From assembly GCA_934162195.1 (NCBI GenBank), contig CAKPHO010000003.1, forward strand, positions 1-64,000: 64,000 bases of DNA, given 5' to 3'. The notes under the pieces are model-generated. The model saw only the letters and a program-made list of their open reading frames with translations. It made no database searches and was not told the DNA's origin. Each line of letters opens with the position of its first letter. Positions within the stretch are counted from its first letter, which is position 1. Origin of the DNA: an uncultured Bacilli bacterium. Its GTDB lineage: Bacteria > Bacillota_I > Bacilli_A > RF39 > UBA660. A program made the position numbers and the translations under genes. Positions 1 through 6,898 of the stretch are shown here, in pieces.

Positions 1-26
1 TAAAGTAAAGAGTAGGAGGACAAATT

Positions 27-935
27 ATGAAAAAAAGAGGATTTACTTTAATCGAATTACTAGCGGTAATAGTAGTACTAGCAATAATCGCACTAATAGC
101 AACACCAATAGTAATGAATACAATCAAAAAAGCAAAACAGGGAGCAGCTGAAAGAAGTGCGGATAGCTATGTTAAACAAGTAGAAGTAGCAGTAGCAGAA
201 GCAAGGTTAGATAATAAAACAGTACCAGATGGAACATATCAAATAGATGGACAAGGAAATCTAATAGGAACAGGATTACCAGATGGTAAATTAAAAATAG
301 AAATGAATGGAAATAAACCAACATCAGGAACCATAAAAATAAGCAATGGACAAGTAACAACAGATTCAACAATGACAGTAGGATCTTATGAAGTCGCATA
401 TAATCCAACAACAAAGAAATATGAAGCAACAGAAAAAGGTAATGCTTCAACAGGTGATGATAAGCCAACAACTCCAAATACACCAACAACTTCAACAGTT
501 GTATATAGATGGTCAACAGATTATATAAAAATAGGCGATACAATAAATCCAAGTGATACATCTAAATTTACAAAAGATGCAAGTACACTAGGAAAAAGTT
601 CTTATTTAAAACATGTATTAGATAAAGATAATAAAGTAACAGAATCATATGCATGTGCTATATTTAATAGTAAAGAATATTGTTTAAGAGGAGGAAACTC
701 ATCTTTCTATGGATATGCAGAAAACGAAGTAGATTATACAGGAAATGCATTAATATTAAAACAAATAGAAGGTGCAAAAGTTGCAGGAGTAAGCTGCACC
801 TTCAATGCGGACGAATCCTACTGCAGCGGTGGCTCTGTTGATTCGAGAGCGGATTTGTATGGTAACGTTTATGCGGACAATGATGAAGGCAGCTGCACCG
901 TCGATGGTGGTGGTAGTTCGACTTGCGCAAGCTAA
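27..935 (+). CDS. Prepilin-like protein with GC-rich variable tail (pilin copy A)
   Basis: 302 aa. The N-terminus is a class-III prepilin signal: basic MKKRG, predicted cleavage after Gly5, Phe6 as mature residue 1 and Glu at mature position 5, then about 20 hydrophobic residues. It should be cleaved and N-methylated by a prepilin peptidase and assembled as a (pseudo)pilin or membrane-held surface protein. The middle resembles copy B (NGNKPTSGTIKISNGQ). A Thr/Pro linker lies near residue 150. The last ~47 residues are rich in Asp, Gly, Ser, Tyr and Cys and are written in GC-rich NNC/NNT codons, unlike the body of the gene. This tail does not resemble those of the other four copies. AGGAGG lies upstream of ATG 27; the promoter is outside the window. 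No pilus assembly gene is nearby. Confidence 0.85.
   Translation: MKKRGFTLIELLAVIVVLAIIALIATPIVMNTIKKAKQGAAERSADSYVKQVEVAVAEARLDNKTVPDGTYQIDGQGNLIGTGLPDGKLKIEMNGNKPTSGTIKISNGQVTTDSTMTVGSYEVAYNPTTKKYEATEKGNASTGDDKPTTPNTPTTSTVVYRWSTDYIKIGDTINPSDTSKFTKDASTLGKSSYLKHVLDKDNKVTESYACAIFNSKEYCLRGGNSSFYGYAENEVDYTGNALILKQIEGAKVAGVSCTFNADESYCSGGSVDSRADLYGNVYADNDEGSCTVDGGGSSTCAS
792..932 (+). repeat. Putative hypervariable 3' segment of pilin A (second tail class)
   Basis: Base composition shifts abruptly from AT-rich to GC-rich about here. Nearly all codons end in C or T. The nonamer AGCTGCACC occurs at 792 and again in frame at 891, 99 nt apart; each starts a Cys-bracketed loop. The segment ends near the short palindrome CTTGCGCAAG (922-931). 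This is the codon signature expected of a diversified repeat made from an AAY-rich template, but no template copy exists in the window. Confidence 0.5.
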
Positions 936-1098
936 TAGTTGTGCGCCCTACATCTTAGAATTTAGAATCTAATATTTTGTGTAAGCAAAATATATAAAGG
1001 TGCCGAACGAAAGTGTAGGCACAGGTAAGTCGATGTGTCATAAAGGCACATTGACTTAAGCCTAGTATAAAACTTAAGGAGATTTTATGTTAGAATTA
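936..1098 (+). ncRNA. Structured 3' region between pilin A and its terminator
   Basis: No gene is seen here. Several hairpins can be drawn. TGTGC/CTACA (940-952) pairs with TGTAG/GCACA (1014-1023) across a 3-nt bulge. ATATTTTG (972-979) pairs with CAAAATAT (986-993). TAAGTCGATGTG (1026-1037) pairs with CACATTGACTTA (1047-1058) with one G-U. The segment is probably the 3' part of the pilin A transcript. It could be a separate small RNA or a remnant of an older pilin end. A 7-codon ORF with a good ribosome site (ATG 1087) is probably fortuitous. Confidence 0.4.
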
Positions 1099-1100
1099 AA

Positions 1101-1125
1101 GTTGATATAAATATCAACTTTTTTT
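1101..1125 (+). terminator. Intrinsic terminator after pilin A
   Basis: GTTGATAT pairs with ATATCAAC around AA, followed by seven T. The same GTTGATA/TATCAAC stem terminates pilin copy B (27635-27660). Confidence 0.85.
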
Positions 1126-1146
1126 ATGGGCTTATAAATATTATAG

Positions 1147-1175
1147 TAAACAAAAAATGATAAGTATGGTATAAT
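1147..1175 (+). promoter_or_regulatory. mutS promoter
   Basis: TAAACA, a 17-bp spacer, then an extended -10 (TGG directly before TATAAT, 1170-1175). The predicted start near 1182 leaves only about 10 nt before ATG 1192, containing GGTGG. Confidence 0.6.
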
Positions 1176-1191
1176 TAACACAGGTGGTATA

Positions 1192-3747
1192 ATGACTATT
1201 AGTGAAGTAGATAAAACAAAAGTAACGCCTATGATGAGGCAATATATAGAAATTAAAGAACAAAATCCTGATGTAATTGTTTTCTTTCGCTTGGGGGATT
1301 TTTATGAAATGTTTTTTGATGATGCGATAAAAATATCACACGAGCTAGAACTTACTTTAACTGGCAAAAGTGCTGGTTTAGAAGAAAAAATCCCTATGTG
1401 TGGTATCCCTCATCATGCGGCTAATGTTTATATAGAAAAATTAATTGATAAAGGGTACCGTATTGGTATATGTGAACAATTAGAAGATCCTAAAGATGTT
1501 GCTAAAGGTATTGTTAAACGTGATATTGTACAAATAATTAGTAAAGGTACTGTTGTTGATAGTGAAAATCTAAACGAAAAAGAAAATAACTATATAGGTG
1601 ATGTTATTGATTTCGAACACGCATATGTACTTACTTATTCTGATATTTCAACAGGTGTTGTTTACGTAGAATTAGTTGAACACAATATTTCTAAGTTGGT
1701 AAGTGAAATAGTTAGTATTGGAATTAAAGAAATAATTACTACTAACAAATTAGATCAAAGCATCATTAGTTTACTTAATGATCAATTTAAGATAAATGTT
1801 ACAAAAACTGATGATATTTGTGATATTAAAGAGTATGAATATATTTATAATAAACTAGAAGATATTAGATATATCACATCAATTAAACATTTATTAACTT
1901 ATATAACTAATACACAAAAAAGAAACCTTGCTCATATGCAAGAAGCTATAATAAAAGAAAACAATAAGTTTTTGAAGATGGACGTCCATACGAAGAGAAA
2001 TCTTGAATTAACTGAGACGTTAAGATTAAAACAGAGAAATTATTCTTTGATATGGCTATTAGATAAAACTAAAACAGCTATGGGCTCACGCATGCTTAAA
2101 AACTATATTGAAAATCCATTGATTGATAAAAAAGAAATAGAAGAAAGATATAATACAGTAGAGACATTACTTCAAGAATTTATTTTAAAGAGTGATTTGC
2201 AAGATTCTTTATTTGAAGTTTATGACTTAGAGAGATTGAGTGGTCGAGTTGCATTTGGTAATGCCAACGCCAAAGATTTATTGCAGCTTAAAAATTCATT
2301 ACGAGTTTTACCTAAGATAAAAAATATATTAGAAAAAATAAAATATAAAGAAAGTGTTGATACTTTACCGGAGCTTTTTAATTTACTTGAAGAAAGTATT
2401 TATGAAAATCCACCTTTATCTATTAAAGAAGGATATTTAATTAAAGAAGGATATAATAAAGAACTAGATGAATTAAAAGATTTGCGTAAAGGTGGTAAGG
2501 ACTTTGTAGCGCGTTTTGAAACTGAAGAAAAAGAAAGAACAGGTATTAAGAACTTACGTGTTGGATATAATAGAGTTTTTGGGTATTATATAGAAGTTAG
2601 TAAAGGTAATACAGGTCTAATTAAGGACGAATATGGTTATGAAAGAAGACAAACTTTAAGTAATTGTGAAAGATATATTAGTCCTATTTTAAAAGAAAAA
2701 GAAGCTTTAATATTAAATGCTGAAGAAAGAATAATAGATTTAGAATATAATTTATTTTTAGGTATTAGAGACAAAGTTAAAACTTTTATCCCTACTTTAC
2801 AAAAAATATCTAAGGTTATAAGTGAAATAGATGTTTTACAATCTTTTGCGACGGTAACCGAAGAAAATAATTATGTTCGCCCTGTTATTAGTGATGAAAG
2901 AGAAGTGGAAATAATTGAGGGAAGACATCCTGTTGTAGAAAAAGTATTAGATGGTGATGTTTATGTACCTAATGATGTAATACTTGATAAAGATACTAAT
3001 ATACTTTTAATAACAGGCCCTAATATGGCTGGTAAATCAACTTATATGAGACAATTTGCTATTACTGTTATAATGGCCCAGATTGGATGTTTTGTTCCTG
3101 CTAGAAGTGCTAAATTACCAATATTTGATGCTATATATACAAGAATTGGGGCAAGTGATGATTTAGTTAGTGGAGAATCAACATTTATGGTAGAAATGAT
3201 TGAAGCTAATTATGCTGTTAGTAATGCATCAAAGAACAGTTTGATTTTATTTGATGAGCTAGGAAGAGGAACGGCAACATTTGATGGGATGGCTTTAGCT
3301 CAATCAATTATTGAATATATTCATAATGAGATAGGTGCTAAAACGTTATTTTCAACACATTACCACGAGTTAACTGACTTAGAAGAAAAACTAGATCATT
3401 TAAAAAATATTCATGTTAGTGCTCGTGAAGAAAATGGCAATATAACATTTCTTCACAAAATTGAAAATGGAAGCGTTGATAAGAGCTATGGTATTCATGT
3501 TGCACGTCTTGCAAATTTACCAGAGTCTTTAATTAAAAGAGCAGATGATATTTTAAAAATATATGAAGCAAAAGAGAAAAAAAGAGATATTAAGATACAA
3601 GAAACTTTGCCACTAGATGAAGTGATTGTTAAAGAAAAAAAGTCTAAGGTAGAAGAAGAATTAAAAAATATTAATCCTTTAGAAATAACGCCTTTAGAAG
3701 CTTTAAATATTTTGTATAAGTTAAAAGAAGAAGTAAAAAATAAATAA
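1192..3747 (+). CDS. mutS: DNA mismatch repair protein MutS
   Basis: 851 aa, the usual MutS length. It recognises mismatches and small loops and recruits MutL (also in this window, 32040-33812). The mismatch-wedge Phe-X-Glu is present at Phe37/Glu39 in GDFYEMF. Core and clamp domains follow, then an ABC-type ATPase with Walker A GPNMAGKST near residue 609, Walker B LILFDELGRGT, and the downstream FSTHYHEL segment. ATG 1192 is supported by GGTGG 8 bp upstream. A small membrane-protein gene follows after 10 bp and may be co-transcribed. In many Firmicutes mutS and mutL are adjacent; here they lie about 28 kb apart on opposite strands. Confidence 0.97.
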   Translation: MTISEVDKTKVTPMMRQYIEIKEQNPDVIVFFRLGDFYEMFFDDAIKISHELELTLTGKSAGLEEKIPMCGIPHHAANVYIEKLIDKGYRIGICEQLEDPKDVAKGIVKRDIVQIISKGTVVDSENLNEKENNYIGDVIDFEHAYVLTYSDISTGVVYVELVEHNISKLVSEIVSIGIKEIITTNKLDQSIISLLNDQFKINVTKTDDICDIKEYEYIYNKLEDIRYITSIKHLLTYITNTQKRNLAHMQEAIIKENNKFLKMDVHTKRNLELTETLRLKQRNYSLIWLLDKTKTAMGSRMLKNYIENPLIDKKEIEERYNTVETLLQEFILKSDLQDSLFEVYDLERLSGRVAFGNANAKDLLQLKNSLRVLPKIKNILEKIKYKESVDTLPELFNLLEESIYENPPLSIKEGYLIKEGYNKELDELKDLRKGGKDFVARFETEEKERTGIKNLRVGYNRVFGYYIEVSKGNTGLIKDEYGYERRQTLSNCERYISPILKEKEALILNAEERIIDLEYNLFLGIRDKVKTFIPTLQKISKVISEIDVLQSFATVTEENNYVRPVISDEREVEIIEGRHPVVEKVLDGDVYVPNDVILDKDTNILLITGPNMAGKSTYMRQFAITVIMAQIGCFVPARSAKLPIFDAIYTRIGASDDLVSGESTFMVEMIEANYAVSNASKNSLILFDELGRGTATFDGMALAQSIIEYIHNEIGAKTLFSTHYHELTDLEEKLDHLKNIHVSAREENGNITFLHKIENGSVDKSYGIHVARLANLPESLIKRADDILKIYEAKEKKRDIKIQETLPLDEVIVKEKKSKVEEELKNINPLEITPLEALNILYKLKEEVKNK

Positions 3748-3757
3748 GGAGGATTTT

Positions 3758-4147
3758 ATGAAAATATTAAAAAAAGAAAATTGGTGGATATGGTTACTTT
3801 TAACTGTTTTTTCACAAGGAAGTAGTACTTTAGTTTTAGGAGCACTTTTAGATGTATATAGAAAGGATGCATGGTATGCTAATTGGAAGTATTGGGTAAT
3901 AGGATTTATATGTTTTATTTTTCCTGCTGCAATCATGGTTTATATACTTAATATTCAAATATTATGCCAAACAGCTGCCAAATTAGACGTACAAGGAAAA
4001 GAAATATATTTAAGCCCATATCTATGGTTATTAGCTTGTATCATTCCATTCGTTGGCTGGGTTTGTATAGCAATAGGTACAATCTATTTGGAAATAGCTA
4101 TTTTGATTGCGCTTTACCAAGGTAATGCTGAAAAATACATTAAATAA
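3758..4147 (+). CDS. Small multi-pass membrane protein
   Basis: 129 aa, not recognised as a named family. A charged, Trp-rich N-terminus (MKILKKENWW) precedes four apparent hydrophobic segments near residues 12-30, 46-66, 88-103 and 105-120. The protein is probably held in the cytoplasmic membrane with few soluble parts. AAGGAGG lies directly before ATG 3758, and the gene begins 10 bp after mutS, so it may be a late member of that transcript. A terminator follows at 4151. No catalytic or binding motif is visible. Confidence 0.7.
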   Translation: MKILKKENWWIWLLLTVFSQGSSTLVLGALLDVYRKDAWYANWKYWVIGFICFIFPAAIMVYILNIQILCQTAAKLDVQGKEIYLSPYLWLLACIIPFVGWVCIAIGTIYLEIAILIALYQGNAEKYIK

Positions 4148-4150
4148 CAA

Positions 4151-4177
4151 AAAAGAGATAGGTAATTCTCTTTTTTT
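4151..4177 (+). terminator. Intrinsic terminator upstream of nusB
   Basis: AAAAGAGA pairs with TCTCTTTT around an 8-nt loop, followed by a T run. Confidence 0.8.
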
Positions 4178-4203
4178 GTGATAGAATGTTTATAGGTGAT
4201 TTT

Positions 4204-4611
4204 ATGGAACAATTAAATAGAAGTGAATTAAGAAAAAAAATTATGACTATCCTATATCAAATTAATATATATGAAAAAAATAAAATTAAATTTGACGTTG
4301 ATAGTGTTATAAAAGAGGTATGCGAAATAGATAATGAATTTGTAAAAGATATTGTTTATGGAGTTATTACTTATAAGAATGATATTGATGAACTTGCTAA
4401 TAAATATTTAAATAACTGGACGATAGATCGTTTAGGCAATACTGATCAAGCTATTCTTAGAATGGGTATTTATGAATTAATTTATACTGATACACCAGAG
4501 ATAGTTGCTATTAATGAAGCTATTGAACTTGCCAAATTGTATAGTGATGATGATGTAAAAAATATGATTAATGGAGTTATGGATAAAATATATCACAGTA
4601 AGAAGGATTAG
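4204..4611 (+). CDS. nusB: Transcription antitermination factor NusB
   Basis: 135 aa with this start, the family size. NusB binds boxA RNA with NusE (S10) and supports processive rRNA transcription. The all-helical sequence carries the family patterns LRKKIMTILYQ near the start and NTDQAILRMGIYEL followed by VAINEAIELAK in the C-terminal half. ATG 4204 is chosen because AGGTGA lies 5 bp before it; an in-frame ATG at 4186 sits too near the -10-like TAGAAT. It is followed directly by xseA and xseB, a common nusB-xseA-xseB order in Firmicutes. Confidence 0.93.
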   Translation: MEQLNRSELRKKIMTILYQINIYEKNKIKFDVDSVIKEVCEIDNEFVKDIVYGVITYKNDIDELANKYLNNWTIDRLGNTDQAILRMGIYELIYTDTPEIVAINEAIELAKLYSDDDVKNMINGVMDKIYHSKKD

Positions 4612-4612
4612 T

Positions 4613-5899
4613 ATGAATAATAATGATAAGTATTTAACAATTACTGCTATTACGAGATATTTAAAATATAAATTAGATTCTGATGAGCATTTAAAATGTG
4701 TCTTCCTAAAAGGTGAAATATCTAATTTTAAAGCACATACAACAGGTCATTTATATTTTTCTTTAAAAGATGAAACCAGTAAGATAAATGCAATTATGTT
4801 TTCAAGAAGCGCAACTAAATTAAATTTTCATCCTAAAGATGGAGATAAAGTATTAGTAGTTGGTAGAATTAGTGTTTACGAGGCTACAGGTAATTATCAA
4901 ATATACGTAGATGAAATGCTTGAAGATGGAGTAGGTAATCTATATATTGCTTTTGAAAAATTAAAACGAGATTTAGCTAAAGAAGGTTTGTTTGACGAAG
5001 CAAAAAAGAAAAAATTGCCTAAAATACCAACTCGTATTGGAATTGTTACAGCTCCTACTGGTGCGGCAATTAAAGATATTATTTCAACAATTAGAAGAAG
5101 ATTTCCTTTATGCGAAACAATTCTTTTTCCAAGTTTAGTACAAGGAGAAAATGCTGCACCTGATATTGTAAAAAATATAAAACTAGCTAATACTTATGAT
5201 TTAGATGTTTTAATTGTTGGACGTGGTGGTGGATCTATTGAAGACTTATGGCCATTTAATGAAGAAATTGTTGCTCGTGCTATATATGAATCAAGAATTC
5301 CTATTATAAGTGCTGTAGGACACGAAGTTGATTATACGATTGCTGATTATGTGGCGGATCTTCGCGCTCCAACACCAACTGGCGCAGCTGAAATTGCCGT
5401 TCCTAATATAGTTGATGTTAAAAAACATTTAGAACAATTAAAAATAAGAGCTAACGAAAATATATACAAACAAGTAAATTATAATAAATTATTATTAGAT
5501 TCTGTAAAGAATTCATTCGTGATAAAAAATCCTATGATTATGTATGAAAATAAAAAACAAAATCTTGATATGATAATAGAACGAATCAAAAATATAATTA
5601 CTAGCAAATTAGATGAAAATAAACATAAATTTAATATTTTAAAATCTAATTATCTTCTAAACAATCCATTAGAATTATATAAAAATAAACAAATAAAATT
5701 AGACAATATTATAGATAAACTTAATCTAGTTAATCCTTTAAATACTTTAAAAAGAGGTTATACTTTAACATATAAGGATAATAATATTATTAAAAATATT
5801 GATAATTTAAAAATTAATGATAAAATAACAACACGTTTAGAAAGTGCAATTATAGAATCAGAAATAACTAATATTATGGAGGTACAAAGTGGAAAATAA
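4613..5899 (+). CDS. xseA: Exodeoxyribonuclease VII large subunit
   Basis: 428 aa from ATG 4613, which follows AGAAGGATT and the nusB stop. This is the catalytic subunit of exonuclease VII, which degrades single-stranded DNA from both ends. An OB-fold comes first (KGEISNFKAHTTGHLYFSLKD). The nuclease core has TAPTGAAIKDI, VGRGGGSIEDLWPFNEE and SAVGHEVDYTIADYVADLRAPTPTGAAE. A long coiled-coil-like C-terminus with repeated LDNII-type segments follows. It overlaps xseB by 11 bp, indicating coupled translation of the two subunits. Confidence 0.95.
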   Translation: MNNNDKYLTITAITRYLKYKLDSDEHLKCVFLKGEISNFKAHTTGHLYFSLKDETSKINAIMFSRSATKLNFHPKDGDKVLVVGRISVYEATGNYQIYVDEMLEDGVGNLYIAFEKLKRDLAKEGLFDEAKKKKLPKIPTRIGIVTAPTGAAIKDIISTIRRRFPLCETILFPSLVQGENAAPDIVKNIKLANTYDLDVLIVGRGGGSIEDLWPFNEEIVARAIYESRIPIISAVGHEVDYTIADYVADLRAPTPTGAAEIAVPNIVDVKKHLEQLKIRANENIYKQVNYNKLLLDSVKNSFVIKNPMIMYENKKQNLDMIIERIKNIITSKLDENKHKFNILKSNYLLNNPLELYKNKQIKLDNIIDKLNLVNPLNTLKRGYTLTYKDNNIIKNIDNLKINDKITTRLESAIIESEITNIMEVQSGK

Positions 5900-6113
5900 A
5901 GAAAAGAAATTTGAAGATAAGATTAAAGAATTAGAGACAATTATTAATGAACTAGAAAGTGGAAACATTGATTTAGAAGAATCAATTAATAAATATACAG
6001 AGGCCATGAAACTAGTAAAAGAATGTGATGATAAGTTAAAAAATATTGAAAAACAAGTAAGTAAGATTGTTATGGAAAATGGCGAAGAAAAAGATTTTGA
6101 AATAGATGAATAG
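5889..6113 (+). CDS. xseB: Exodeoxyribonuclease VII small subunit
   Basis: 74 aa, the usual length. Two helices with the typical pattern FEDKIKELETIINELESGNIDLEESINKYTEAM form the regulatory small subunit that packs on the XseA coiled coil. The start is GTG 5889, supported by GGAGG at 5878-5882, which lies inside the end of xseA. An intrinsic terminator at 6142 ends the nusB-xseA-xseB transcript. Confidence 0.94.
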   Translation: MENKEKKFEDKIKELETIINELESGNIDLEESINKYTEAMKLVKECDDKLKNIEKQVSKIVMENGEEKDFEIDE

Positions 6114-6141
6114 AAAAGATAATTATTACTAAATAGAAGTT

Positions 6142-6164
6142 AAGTACCAAAGTGGTACTTTTTT
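6142..6164 (+). terminator. Intrinsic terminator after xseB
   Basis: AAGTACC pairs with GGTACTT around AAAGT, followed by T residues. Confidence 0.85.
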
Positions 6165-6168
6165 CATA

Positions 6169-6198
6169 TTGTCACTAACTAGTCACTTACGTTATAAT
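6169..6198 (+). promoter_or_regulatory. Promoter with direct-repeat operator for the ABC exporter
   Basis: TTGTCA (6169) and TATAAT (6193-6198) are 18 bp apart. Between them lie direct repeats GTCACTAAC (6171) and GTCACTTAC (6182), one 11-bp turn apart. That geometry is used by OmpR-family response regulators, and one is encoded at 9584. A link to that regulator is inferred. Confidence 0.55.
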
Positions 6199-6225
6199 AT
6201 AATTAATCTGTAAAGGAGATGTTTT

Positions 6226-6897
6226 ATGGAAATATTAAGAGTAGAAAATTTGACTAAAATATATGGAAAAGGAACTACTAAAGTTGTAGCTTTAGATGAT
6301 GTTTCTTTTAAAGTAGACAAAGGAGAGTTTGTTGCAATAGTAGGAGCTAGTGGTTCTGGAAAGTCCACACTTCTTCATCTTATTGGTGGAGTTGATAGAC
6401 CTACTAAGGGAAAAGTATATATTGATGGTAATGATATATATGATTTAGATGATGATAAACTAGCTATATTTAGAAGAAGACAAATAGGGCTTATATATCA
6501 ATTTTATAATCTAATACCAATTTTAAACGTAGAAGAAAATATTACTTTACCTTTAGAACTTGATCATCAAAAGGTAGATGTTTTAGAACTTAAAAATTTA
6601 CTTAAGACTTTAGGAATGGAAAATAGAAGAAATCATTTACCTAATGAACTTTCTGGAGGACAACAACAAAGGACTTCAATAGGAAGAGCACTTATTACTA
6701 ATCCTGCCATTATTTTAGCAGATGAACCTACTGGTAACTTAGATTCAAAGGCAAGTGATGAAATAGTTGATTTGTTAAAAAAATCAAATAGAGACTATAA
6801 TCAAACAATAATTATGATTACACACAATTTAGAAATAGCAAAGTGTGCAGATAGAATTATAAAATTAGAAGACGGAAAAATAGTTAAGGAGGTATAG
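6226..6897 (+). CDS. ABC transporter ATP-binding protein (MacB/LolD-type)
   Basis: 223 aa, a single nucleotide-binding domain. Walker A is GASGSGKST near residues 40-48, followed by the Q-loop region YQFYNLIP, signature LSGGQQQR, Walker B IILADEPTGNLD and switch His in ITHN. The family powers FtsX-type permeases that export or sense peptides, lipoproteins or antimicrobials. ATG 6226 follows AAAGGAGATG. The permease gene starts 1 bp after its stop, so the two form one transporter. A two-component system downstream suggests antimicrobial-peptide or envelope-stress control. Confidence 0.93.
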   Translation: MEILRVENLTKIYGKGTTKVVALDDVSFKVDKGEFVAIVGASGSGKSTLLHLIGGVDRPTKGKVYIDGNDIYDLDDDKLAIFRRRQIGLIYQFYNLIPILNVEENITLPLELDHQKVDVLELKNLLKTLGMENRRNHLPNELSGGQQQRTSIGRALITNPAIILADEPTGNLDSKASDEIVDLLKKSNRDYNQTIIMITHNLEIAKCADRIIKLEDGKIVKEV

Positions 6898-6898
6898 T

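Noticed and set aside
172..561. Minus-strand Leu-rich ORF opposite pilin A
   Set aside because: It is the antisense shadow of a Thr/Lys-rich coding region, with no ribosome site. Similar shadows lie opposite the other pilins.
936..1098. The segment after pilin A as a DGR template repeat
   Set aside because: It shares no run with the variable tails and is not GC-rich with AAC/AAT at the variable positions.
936..1098. tmRNA, tRNA or known riboswitch after pilin A
   Set aside because: No acceptor-like ends, CCA, tag frame or recognised riboswitch core is visible.
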